NCBI RefSeq assembly: GCF_022815645.1
Contig: NZ_JALGRO010000007.1
Location: 124,001 to 188,000 of the forward strand
Reading direction: 5' to 3'
DNA: 64,000 nt
DNA from: Curtobacterium sp. VKM Ac-2922
GTDB taxonomy: Bacteria; Actinomycetota; Actinomycetes; Actinomycetales; Microbacteriaceae
Of the stretch, positions 42,584 through 50,175 are shown piece by piece. The notes under the pieces are model-generated. The model saw only the letters and a list, made by a program, of their open reading frames with translations, was not told the origin of the DNA and made no database searches. Position 1 is the stretch's first letter. Each line of letters opens with the position of its first letter. A program made the translations under genes and the position numbers.

Positions 42584-43693
42584 GTGAACATCAAGCGAAT
42601 CGGCACGGTCGCGGCAATCGCGATCGCCGGCGCGGTCGTGCTCTCCTCGTGCGCGGCAAACGAAGGCGGCGCGGGCAGCACCTCGTCGGCCTCGGCTTCG
42701 GGTGTCGACTACTCGAACCTCAAGGGCACGCTCACCGGCTCGGGCTCCTCCGCCCAGCAGACCGCGCAGACCACCTGGGCCGCTGGCTTCCAGGACCAGG
42801 CCTCTGGCGTCACGGTCAACTACTCGCCCGACGGCTCCGGCGCGGGCCGCAAGAACTTCATCTCCGGCGCGGCGGACTTCGCCGGCTCGGACGCCGCACT
42901 GTCCGACGACGAGCTCAAGGGCACGTTCGGCAACTGCGCCGCGGACTCCAAGGCGATCGACATCCCCGTCTACATCTCGCCGATCGCGATCGCGTACAAG
43001 ATCGACGGCGTGAAGGACCTGACGCTCGATGCCAAGACCATCGCGGGCATCTTCTCCGGCAAGATCACCAAGTGGAACGACTCGGAGATCGCTGACCTGA
43101 ACAAGGACGCGAAGCTCCCCGACGCCAGCATCACCGTCGTGCACCGCTCGGACGACTCGGGCACCACCGAGAACTTCTCCGAGTACCTCGACGCGAACGC
43201 GGGCGACGTCTGGGGCAAGGACCCGAGCCAGACCTTCCCGTTCCAGGTCGGCGACGCCGCTGCCAAGACCTCGGGTGTCGCCTCGGCGATGGCCGGTGCG
43301 TCCAACGCGATCACCTACATCGACGACTCCGGCGCAGGTGACCTCGACAAGGCGAAGCTCATGGTCGGCGACTCCGCCACCACGATCTCCGCCGACGGTG
43401 CCGCCACGGTGGTCGCCGACTCCGAGATGGTGTCCGGCCGCGACTCGAACGACCTCGCGATCGACATCAACCGCAAGGACACCGCCAAGGGTGCCTGGCC
43501 GCTCGTGCTCGTCTCCTACGCCATCGCGTGCCAGGAGTACAAGGACTCGACCAAGGCCGACCTGGTCAAGGCGTACCTGACCTACGTGGTCTCGGACGAC
43601 GCCCAGAAGTCCGCTGCGACCGAGGCCAAGTCGGCCGCGCTGTCGAGCGACCTCGCCAAGAAGGCCGCCACCGCGGTCGCTTCCATCAAGTAA
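42584..43693 (+). CDS. pstS: Phosphate-binding lipoprotein PstS
   Basis: This 369-residue substrate receptor of the high-affinity phosphate importer starts at GTG 42584 behind AAGGGA. The lipobox VVLSSC gives a lipid-anchored cysteine at 23. Phosphate-binding motifs are visible: GSGSSAQQTAQ, YSPDGSGAGRKNFISG, DFAGSDAALSDDE, and HRSDDSGTTENFSEYL. It is first of pstSCAB and preceded by a PHO box. A hairpin between pstS and pstC may raise its share of transcripts. Confidence 0.96.
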   Translation: MNIKRIGTVAAIAIAGAVVLSSCAANEGGAGSTSSASASGVDYSNLKGTLTGSGSSAQQTAQTTWAAGFQDQASGVTVNYSPDGSGAGRKNFISGAADFAGSDAALSDDELKGTFGNCAADSKAIDIPVYISPIAIAYKIDGVKDLTLDAKTIAGIFSGKITKWNDSEIADLNKDAKLPDASITVVHRSDDSGTTENFSEYLDANAGDVWGKDPSQTFPFQVGDAAAKTSGVASAMAGASNAITYIDDSGAGDLDKAKLMVGDSATTISADGAATVVADSEMVSGRDSNDLAIDINRKDTAKGAWPLVLVSYAIACQEYKDSTKADLVKAYLTYVVSDDAQKSAATEAKSAALSSDLAKKAATAVASIK

Positions 43694-43706
43694 CTCCTCA
43701 TCGAGA

Positions 43707-43748
43707 GCCCGGACGCCGGTCCACCCACCACCCGACCGGCGTCCGGGC
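43707..43748 (+). terminator. Hairpin between pstS and pstC, likely attenuator
   Basis: A perfect 14-bp stem, GCCCGGACGCCGGT / ACCGGCGTCCGGGC, 14 bases after the pstS stop. Partial termination here would give more PstS than permease, as is common for binding-protein operons. Confidence 0.65.
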
Positions 43749-43782
43749 ACTTCCCCGTCTCCCGACAGGAGTCCCACTCCCC

Positions 43783-44727
43783 ATGACGACCGCGCAGCAA
43801 GCGTCATCGCTCACCCCACCGAAGCCGAAGGCCGTCGTCCGCGTCGGCGACCGTGTCTTCTCCGCCGCCTCCGTCATCTCCGGCGGCCTCATCCTGGTGG
43901 TCCTCGCGCTCGTCGCGGCCTTCCTGGTGTGGCAGAGCATCCCCGCCTTCTCCGCGAAGGCCGGCGAGCTGCCGAACTCCGCGTCGAACTTCTGGACCTA
44001 CGTCGGCCCGCTGGTCTTCGGCACCGTCTGGTCCGCGCTCCTCGCCCTCGTCATGGGTGTCCCGCTGGCCCTCGGGATCGCGCTGTTCATCTCGCACTTC
44101 GCGCCCCGCCGCATCGCCCCGCTGCTCGGCTACGTGATCGACCTGCTGGCCGCGGTGCCGTCGGTCGTCTACGGCCTGTGGGGCATCGTCGTGCTGGCGC
44201 GCTTCGTGAAGCCGTTCTACGCGTTCCTCAACGAGTACTTCTCGTGGATCCCGCTGTTCTCCGGATCGCTCTCGGGCACGGGGCGCACGATCCTGACCGC
44301 GTCGATCGTGCTGGCAGTGATGACCATCCCGATCATGACCGCGATCATGCGCGAGATCTTCCTGCAGGCGCCGACCCTCAACGAAGAGGCCGCGCTCGCC
44401 CTCGGCGCCACGCGCTGGGAGATGATCCGCCTGTCGGTCCTGCCGTTCGCCAAGTCCGGCATCGTCTCGGCGATCATGCTCGGCATGGGTCGTGCCCTCG
44501 GCGAGACCATGGCCATCGCGCTCGTGCTGTCGGTGTCCACCAACATCACGTTCAAGGTGCTGACGTCGCTCAACCCGTCGACCATCGCCGCGAACATCGC
44601 CCTGCAGTTCGCCGAGGCGTCCGGAACGGCCCTGAACGCGCTGATCGCGTCGGGCCTGATCCTGTTCGTCATCACCCTGGTCATCAACATGCTCGCGCGG
44701 TACATCGTGCGCAAGCGCGTCAGCTGA
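43783..44727 (+). CDS. pstC: Phosphate ABC transporter permease PstC
   Basis: This 314-residue inner-membrane subunit starts at ATG 43783, preceded by ACAGGAG. Six membrane helices are visible. The permease EAA loop is at about EEAALALGATRWEMIRLSVLPFAKSGI, where it docks on PstB. It lies 89 bases after pstS and 15 bases before pstA. Confidence 0.95.
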   Translation: MTTAQQASSLTPPKPKAVVRVGDRVFSAASVISGGLILVVLALVAAFLVWQSIPAFSAKAGELPNSASNFWTYVGPLVFGTVWSALLALVMGVPLALGIALFISHFAPRRIAPLLGYVIDLLAAVPSVVYGLWGIVVLARFVKPFYAFLNEYFSWIPLFSGSLSGTGRTILTASIVLAVMTIPIMTAIMREIFLQAPTLNEEAALALGATRWEMIRLSVLPFAKSGIVSAIMLGMGRALGETMAIALVLSVSTNITFKVLTSLNPSTIAANIALQFAEASGTALNALIASGLILFVITLVINMLARYIVRKRVS

Positions 44728-44742
44728 GAGGTCGCACCCCCG

Positions 44743-45822
44743 ATGTCCCTCGCACTCCGTCAGTCCGCCGGCAACGTCTTCGCCAACGGCAAGCTGCACA
44801 AGTCCGTCCCGTGGTTGCTGCTCGGCGGCAGCTGGGTCGTCCTGGCGCTCGTCTTCGCCCTGCTCAACGCGGGCGGCGCCGTCAAGGACTTCAACGTCGT
44901 CGCCGCGCTGTTCCTGGGCACGGTCCTGTTCGACGTCCTGATCGTCGTCGTCTCCCGCATCGTCGAGGGTGGCCGCAAGGCCGTCGACCGGCTGGTCACC
45001 TCGCTGGTCATCACGGCGTTCGTGATCGCGGTCCTGCCGCTGGTCTCGCTGCTGTACACCGTGCTGGCGGACGGCCTCGCACGCTTCGACGTCGCGTTCT
45101 TCTCGTACTCGATGCGCGGCGTCATCTCGACCGGTGGTGGTGCGCTGCACGCCCTGGTCGGCACCATCGAGATCACGCTCTTCGCGGCGGTGATCAGCGT
45201 CCCGATCGGTCTGCTCACCTCGATCTACCTGGTCGAGTACGGCACCGGCGCGCTCGCCCGCGGCATCACGTTCTTCGTCGACGTGATGACGGGCATCCCC
45301 TCGATCGTCGCCGGTCTGTTCGCGTACTCGCTGTTCGCGCTGTTCCTCGGCCCGGGCGCCCGCTTCGGCCTGGTCGGCTCGGTGGCCCTGGCGGTGCTGA
45401 TGATCCCGATCATCGTGCGCTCCACCGAAGAGGTCCTGAAGATCGTCCCGATGGAACTCCGCGAAGCGTCCTACGCCCTCGGTGTGCCGAAGTGGCTGAC
45501 GATCGTGAAGATCGTCCTGCCGACGTCACTCGCCGGCATCACCACGGGTGTCATGCTCGCCATCGCCCGCGTCATCGGTGAGACCGCTCCGCTGCTGGTC
45601 ACCGCGGGCTTCACGTCGAGCATGAACTACGACCTGTTCGGCAACCCGATGATGACCCTGCCGGTGTTCGCGTACACGCAGTACTCGCAGCAGGGCGCCA
45701 ACCCGGTGCCGTTCGTCGACCGGGCCTGGACCGCCGCGCTCGTGCTCATCCTGATCGTGATGCTGCTGAACCTGCTGGCCCGCTTCATCACCCGCCTCTT
45801 CGCCCCCAAGCTCTCGCGCTAG
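44743..45822 (+). CDS. pstA: Phosphate ABC transporter permease PstA
   Basis: This 359-residue second permease subunit has extra N-terminal helices (about 25-45, 50-70) before the six-helix transport core. The EAA loop is at [27 protein letters not shown]. The start ATG 44743 follows GAGAGG. PstC and PstA form the channel of PstSCAB. Confidence 0.95.
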   Translation: MSLALRQSAGNVFANGKLHKSVPWLLLGGSWVVLALVFALLNAGGAVKDFNVVAALFLGTVLFDVLIVVVSRIVEGGRKAVDRLVTSLVITAFVIAVLPLVSLLYTVLADGLARFDVAFFSYSMRGVISTGGGALHALVGTIEITLFAAVISVPIGLLTSIYLVEYGTGALARGITFFVDVMTGIPSIVAGLFAYSLFALFLGPGARFGLVGSVALAVLMIPIIVRSTEEVLKIVPMELREASYALGVPKWLTIVKIVLPTSLAGITTGVMLAIARVIGETAPLLVTAGFTSSMNYDLFGNPMMTLPVFAYTQYSQQGANPVPFVDRAWTAALVLILIVMLLNLLARFITRLFAPKLSR

Positions 45823-45853
45823 CGCGAGTCACCCGAACACAGTAAGGATCACC

Positions 45854-46633
45854 GTGTCCAAGCGCATCGAGGTCGACGGCCTCAACGTCTACTACTCGAA
45901 GTTCCGCGCCGTCGAGGGCGTCGACATGATCATCGAGCCCCGCACGGTCACGGCCTTCATCGGCCCGTCCGGCTGCGGCAAGTCGACCTTCCTCCGCACG
46001 CTCAACCGCATGCACGAGGTCATCCCCGGCGCCTACGTCGAGGGCTCGGTCAAGGTGGACGGCGACGACCTGTACGCCCCGGGCGTCGACCCGGTCATCG
46101 TCCGCCGTCAGGTCGGCATGGTGTTCCAGCGCCCGAACCCGTTCCCCACGATGTCCATCAAGGACAACGTGCTGGCCGGCGTCAAGCTCAACAACAAGCG
46201 CATCAGCCGCTCGGAGTCCGAGGACATCGTCGAGCGTTCGCTGCAGGGTGCGAACCTGTGGAACGAGGTCAAGGACCGCCTGGACAAGCCCGGCATGGGC
46301 CTGTCCGGTGGGCAGCAGCAGCGTCTGTGCATCGCCCGCGCCATCGCCGTGCAGCCCGACGTGCTGCTGATGGACGAGCCCTGCTCGGCGCTCGACCCGA
46401 TCTCGACGCTGGCCATCGAGGACCTGATCGGTGAGCTCAAGAAGGACTTCACGATCGTCATCGTGACGCACAACATGCAGCAGGCCTCGCGCGTCAGCGA
46501 CCGCACCGCGTTCTTCAACATCGCGGGCACGGGCGCGCCGGGCAAGCTCATCGAGTACGACGACACCGCGACGATGTTCTCGAACCCGTCCGTCCAGGCC
46601 ACCGAGGACTACGTCTCGGGTCGCTTCGGTTGA
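45854..46633 (+). CDS. pstB: Phosphate ABC transporter ATPase PstB
   Basis: This 259-residue ATPase starts at GTG 45854 behind AAGGA. It has Walker [11 protein letters not shown]-loop VFQRPNPFP, signature [14 protein letters not shown], Walker [17 protein letters not shown] and H-loop VTHNMQQ. The [15 protein letters not shown] pattern and the C-terminal STxxMFSNP-like end are PstB-specific. It is the last gene of pstSCAB, followed by tandem terminators; phoU is not linked here. Confidence 0.96.
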   Translation: MSKRIEVDGLNVYYSKFRAVEGVDMIIEPRTVTAFIGPSGCGKSTFLRTLNRMHEVIPGAYVEGSVKVDGDDLYAPGVDPVIVRRQVGMVFQRPNPFPTMSIKDNVLAGVKLNNKRISRSESEDIVERSLQGANLWNEVKDRLDKPGMGLSGGQQQRLCIARAIAVQPDVLLMDEPCSALDPISTLAIEDLIGELKKDFTIVIVTHNMQQASRVSDRTAFFNIAGTGAPGKLIEYDDTATMFSNPSVQATEDYVSGRFG

Positions 46634-46641
46634 TCGGCGCC

Positions 46642-46708
46642 CGGTCCGTCTGCTGACGGACCGCCTGGAGGCCCGGTGCACGTCCGTCACGGACCGCACC
46701 GGGCCTCC
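46642..46708 (+). terminator. Tandem terminators after pstB
   Basis: The first hairpin is CGGTCCGTC/GACGGACCG (46642-46663). The second is GGAGGCCCGGTGC/GCACCGGGCCTCC (46667-46708), a member of the same family as 2742-2782 and 7853-7893. Confidence 0.85.
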
Positions 46709-46733
46709 CGTGGTTGCGGCCGCCATCTCGGGC

Positions 46734-46855
46734 GACGAGTCCGACGTCGTACGACAACGTTCCTGTCACCCCACCGGCAGGCCGCGCCGCCCGCGACAAG
46801 TCCGACGTCGTACGACAACGTCCCTGTCGCCCCACCGGCAGGCCGCGCCGCCCAG
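46734..46855. repeat. Two copies of a 61-bp tandem repeat
   Basis: Units 46734-46794 and 46795-46855 differ at only a few bases. Each carries GTCCGACGTCGTACGACAAC with the palindrome GTCGTACGAC, and ends GGCAGGCCGCGCCGCCC. Confidence 0.8.
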
Positions 46856-46866
46856 AACCCCGCACG

Positions 46867-46902
46867 CGACGAAGCCGCTGTCGTGTGACAGCGGCTTCGT
46901 CG
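46867..46902. terminator. Terminator after rskA
   Basis: A perfect 16-bp stem (CGACGAAGCCGCTGTC / GACAGCGGCTTCGTCG) with a GTGT loop, 22 bases beyond the rskA stop on the minus strand. Confidence 0.82.
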
Positions 46903-46924
46903 TACTGGTTCGTGCAGGAGCGGT

Positions 46925-47779
46925 CTACGCCGACCCGGTGGGGACCGCGACGATCGGCGTCGTCGTCGGCTGCTTCGACCCGCCCGCCGGCTCGACCGTG
47001 ATGCCGATGGTCGCACCACTCGACTTCGAGCCACTCAGCACCGCCGAGCGCACGCCGCCGTCGACGTCGTTCATGAGACCGGCGGACTCGATCGTGCCAC
47101 CGGAGCCGATGTACCAGAGCTCGTAGGTCTTGTCCTTCGGCGCGGCCTTGACACCGTCGAGGATCACGGCCGACTTGCCGAGCTGGTCCGACCACACGAC
47201 CGTGGCCTTGCCACCGCCGGAGACCGAGGCGCTCTTGCGGGCGAAGTCGGGCGCTGCGTAGATCTGGTCGAGGCCCGATGCTGCCTGCGAGGTGCTCGGT
47301 CCGGGGCCGGATCCGGTGCCGAACAGGGCACCACCGGCACCGAGCCCGATCGAGACGCAGACCACACCGACCGCCGCGACGGCACCGAGGAACGCTGCCG
47401 GACGCTGGAACCACCGGCGGCGAGCCGCGGCACTGGCCGCACCCCCACCGGAGGTGACGGACGTGACCGAGGCGAGTGGGGCCTCCTGGACGGGTTCGGA
47501 CGGTTCGGCGACGTGCCGGGCCGGAGCGGCCGGAGCCGCGGGCGCCTGCGGCGTCGTCTGGATCGCGGCCATCAGCGAGGCCTTGAGCGAAGCGGGCGGT
47601 GCGACGGACTCGACCGCGTAGGCCAGGGCCCGGGCGGTCTCGGCGAGCGAGTCGGCCTCGGCACGCAGGTCGGGGGATTCGGCGAGGGCGGCCTCGAACT
47701 CGCGGCGCTCGTCCTCGGACAGGGCGTCAGTGGCCCAGGAGCCGGTCAGCAGTGCGGGGTCGTCGTGTCGTTGGGTCAT
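46925..47779 (-). CDS. rskA: Anti-sigma-K factor RskA-like
   Basis: This 284-residue membrane anti-sigma factor has an N-terminal cytoplasmic sigma-binding part (about 1-75: LTGSWATDALSEDERREFE), an Ala/Pro-rich linker and one membrane helix (about 128-150). An extracytoplasmic RskA-type domain follows (about 175-284: VWSDQLGKSAVILDGV, KTYELWYI). It holds SigK at the membrane until proteolysis releases it. Its start ATG overlaps the sigK stop in ATGA, so production is coupled. Confidence 0.9.
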   Translation of the reverse strand: MTQRHDDPALLTGSWATDALSEDERREFEAALAESPDLRAEADSLAETARALAYAVESVAPPASLKASLMAAIQTTPQAPAAPAAPARHVAEPSEPVQEAPLASVTSVTSGGGAASAAARRRWFQRPAAFLGAVAAVGVVCVSIGLGAGGALFGTGSGPGPSTSQAASGLDQIYAAPDFARKSASVSGGGKATVVWSDQLGKSAVILDGVKAAPKDKTYELWYIGSGGTIESAGLMNDVDGGVRSAVLSGSKSSGATIGITVEPAGGSKQPTTTPIVAVPTGSA

Positions 47780-48375
47780 GACGTCACCCCCATCTCGTCG
47801 CGCAGACGGATCATCCCGTCGCGGAGACGGGTCTTCACGGTGCCGATCGGCACCCCGAGCATCTCGGCCATCTCGCTGTGCGAGTAGCCGCCGTAGTAGG
47901 ACAGTTGGACTGCCTGGCGCTGGAACTCGGTCAGACGACCGAGGGCGCGACTGACCCGCTCGTGTTCGATGCGGATCTCGACCGATTCGGACACCTGGTC
48001 GAACCCGGACTCGAAGTCACGGATGCCGATCTTGGTGTCGCGGTCACGGGAGGACTGTGCGGCACGGACCCGGTCGACGGCACGGCGGTGGGCCATGGTG
48101 AGGACCCAGCTGGACGCGCTGCCGCGGGCGGTGTCGAACTTGGCGGCCTGTTGCCAGACCTCGAGGAAGACCTCTTGCGCGACCTCTTCGGACTGTGCAC
48201 GATCCCGCAGGAGTCGGGTGATGAGTCCGAGGACGCGGCCGGCGAGCTCGTCGTAGAGCTCGGAGAAGGCCTGCTGGTCGCCTTGGGCGACTCGGAGGAG
48301 GAGGGCGTCGGCGGACACGGGAGGCGGCTCGGTCGAGCTCCAACGGTCCGTGTCGCGTTCCACGATGGCAAGCAT
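47776..48375 (-). CDS. sigK: ECF RNA polymerase sigma factor, SigK-like
   Basis: This 199-residue sigma-70 family factor starts at ATG 48375 behind GGAGGG. Region 2 (about 30-98: QAFSELYDELAGRV, EEVAQEVFLEVWQQAAKFD, AHRRAVDRVR) binds -10 DNA. Region 4 (about 135-190: FQRQAVQLSYYGGYSHSEMAEMLGVPIGTVKTRLRDG) binds -35 DNA. Linked rskA and the general sequence fit the SigK class, which in mycobacteria controls secreted antigens and redox responses. The regulon here is not visible. Confidence 0.9.
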   Translation of the reverse strand: MLAIVERDTDRWSSTEPPPVSADALLLRVAQGDQQAFSELYDELAGRVLGLITRLLRDRAQSEEVAQEVFLEVWQQAAKFDTARGSASSWVLTMAHRRAVDRVRAAQSSRDRDTKIGIRDFESGFDQVSESVEIRIEHERVSRALGRLTEFQRQAVQLSYYGGYSHSEMAEMLGVPIGTVKTRLRDGMIRLRDEMGVTS

Positions 48376-48884
48376 TGCAGGTTTCCCTCCTTCCTGTTCT
48401 CGGGTGGTCCGGTGAACGCCTGGCGATCCGCCGTGTGTCCGTCGGGAACTGGGTGGGACGAGGGTCCCGCACGACTCGCAGGGAATTACTCCGACCGGGC
48501 GGGTCGGGTCGAGTCGCACGGGATGACCCTCGCCGTGTGACGACCCATGGGACCGTCGCACAGTGATGATTCGGTGCCCTTGCCCAGTCGGTTTGCTCGG
48601 CCTGGCGGATCGGGCGCGGACGGCCACGCCCGGCCGGGTCGGTGTCCACCGTGAGTGAACACGGCAGCGCACTCGGGATCGATCTCGTAGACTCGTGTTC
48701 GCCGGGCCGCAGCAAGCCCCGGGCTCCAAAATTCGCCGCTTCGAGCGGCCTCGCGCCGAGAGGCGCTTCTGCGGCCCGGCGCTTCTTTAGCCGGATGCGT
48801 CTGCCACTGGCTCCCAGCGCGTCGCCGCTGTCGGACTGGAGGGTCGGTGCCGGCCCGTCTGCCGGCTCGCGCTCCGCCTGCTGC
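48376..48884. other. Intergenic region upstream of sigK
   Basis: About 510 bases without a credible gene. It contains the sigK promoter region and the structured element at 48700-48788. No insertion element is visible. Confidence 0.4.
48700..48788 (+). ncRNA. Candidate small structured RNA with closing stem
   Basis: CGCCGGGCCGCAG (48700-48712) pairs perfectly with CTGCGGCCCGGCG (48769-48781). Inside are small hairpins, GCCGCT-TCG-AGCGGC (48735-48749) and CCTC...GAGG. The closing stem is followed by CTTCTTT on the plus strand. TAGACT at 48688-48693 is correctly placed as a -10 box for a start near 48700. The -35 is weak. It could instead be a terminator for the leftward gene at 48885. Confidence 0.35.
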
Positions 48885-49514
48885 TCAGTCCAGAGCGTCG
48901 CGACGCCAGAGCGCCGCCGCGGCCGACAGGTCCTCGGCCAGCTCCGCCAGCCGGAACGCGCGGACCGTCAGCACGCTCGCGCGTTCCTCGGCCGTCAGGT
49001 CCGAGTCGTCGGCGACGCTCGTCGCCCCGGCGGCCGCCAGTCGGCAGAACGCGGCGCCGCGGTCGAGGGCCACCGCGAAGTCGCCCGTGTACAGCCCGTG
49101 CAGGATGCTGTCCGCCAGCGACAGGATCTCGGCCGGGCCCGTCGGCTGCTCGGCGCCCGCGACGGCCTGGTCGATCGTGCCGATGCGCTCCGTGCCCCGC
49201 GTGAAGAAGTACGCGATCTCGTCCGGGTTCTGCCGGATCACCGTGCGCATCAGGTAGATCCGCCACAGCGCACCGGGCAGCGTGTGCGCTCCGACGCGGG
49301 CCCACAGCTCGGCGACGGCCTCGATGCCGTGCACGTCCGTGTAGGTGACCAGGCGCTCGACGACCTGCGGGTCCGGGTCCTGGCGCACGCGGTGCAGCAG
49401 CGCGTTGGCGGTCTCGTGCGCGACGCGGTTCACCAGCGCCGGGTCCTCGCCGCCCTGCAGCGCGGCGAACTCGGCGTCGGTGAAGTGGACGGGACGGTGG
49501 TGATCGCGAGGCAC
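48885..49514 (-). CDS. Conserved actinobacterial hypothetical protein
   Basis: This 209-residue, mostly helical protein is read from ATG 49514. No catalytic motif is seen. The N-terminal half contains ALVNRVAHETANALLHRVRQDPDP and a region ALWRIYLMRTVIRQNP; the C-terminal half is Ala-rich. Similar genes next to a tRNA are common in Microbacteriaceae and are sometimes mislabelled as RNA polymerase subunits. I assign no function. Confidence 0.65.
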   Translation of the reverse strand: MPRDHHRPVHFTDAEFAALQGGEDPALVNRVAHETANALLHRVRQDPDPQVVERLVTYTDVHGIEAVAELWARVGAHTLPGALWRIYLMRTVIRQNPDEIAYFFTRGTERIGTIDQAVAGAEQPTGPAEILSLADSILHGLYTGDFAVALDRGAAFCRLAAAGATSVADDSDLTAEERASVLTVRAFRLAELAEDLSAAAALWRRDALD

Positions 49515-49576
49515 CGCAGCAGTGTAGGCGGCACCGGTGACGTTCCCGGTGCCGCGGCCGGTAGCCTTGCGGGTGA

Positions 49577-49649
49577 GGGCCTCTAGCTCAGTTGGTAGAG
49601 CACCGGACTTTTAATCCGAGGGTCGTGGGTTCGAGCCCCACGGGGCCCA
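49577..49649 (+). tRNA. tRNA-Lys (anticodon TTT)
   Basis: A complete 73-base cloverleaf: acceptor GGGCCTC/GGGGCCC with one wobble, D arm GCTC...GAGC, anticodon loop CTTTTAA giving anticodon TTT, T arm GTGGG-TTCGAGC-CCCAC, discriminator A. No CCA is encoded. An AT-richer block begins directly downstream, so this is a candidate integration site. Confidence 0.97.
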
Positions 49650-50175
49650 CCTACGCCGAGAGGAAGACCCGAGACGACGAGGCCTGACACCTGAGCAGAG
49701 TTTGGTGGCCTACGACCTCTGCGTCAACAGGAACGTTCAGCTCGCCGTTAGAGGACAAGAACAGATCGACCGCCCTTCACCGCACGCAATCGGCTGGCGC
49801 ACGTCACATGGAGACAAAAATCTCCCTCCGGTGTAGCTCCCAGGTGGACACGGACCTCGACTCGCTTGACACCGCCTTGCGACGGTTCTTGGCCAATCGC
49901 GACGAGTTTGCCGAGACCATCCCCTCCTGAGAGCACCTCCGCGCAAGGAGCCCAACTGTCGCACGTCCGCCAAAACGCATGCGCTGTCGCTCTCTCATAA
50001 ACCCGTCGAGCTTCACTCGCTGCCGCGCGACTCTCGATGTTGGTGGCCTCTCTCTGCGCGCCACCTTCACAGGGACCGCCGTAGGCTTTAGGCTTGCACG
50101 CGCTGCTCCTTGGGTGGCGCCGCGGCCTACTAGGCGACACTGCAACGGAGCAGACCGTGTTTTCGCGACGCGAAC
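49650..50175. other. Junction between tRNA-Lys and the NACHT gene
   Basis: About 525 bases without a firm gene. A 40-codon frame at 49808-49930 is listed separately. Base composition shifts here from the GC-rich surroundings toward the AT-richer NACHT gene. No integrase or full-length direct repeat of the tRNA end is visible. Confidence 0.4.
49808..49930 (+). CDS. Possible 40-residue protein or gene remnant
   Basis: It starts METKISLRCSSQVD and ends FAETIPS. It is charged and soluble-looking, and no clear ribosome binding site precedes it. It may be the remains of a larger island gene. Low confidence. Confidence 0.2.
   Translation: METKISLRCSSQVDTDLDSLDTALRRFLANRDEFAETIPS

Noticed and set aside
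48700..48788. tmRNA, SRP RNA or 6S RNA
   Set aside because: None of the conserved sequences of these RNAs is present; kept only as an unclassified candidate.
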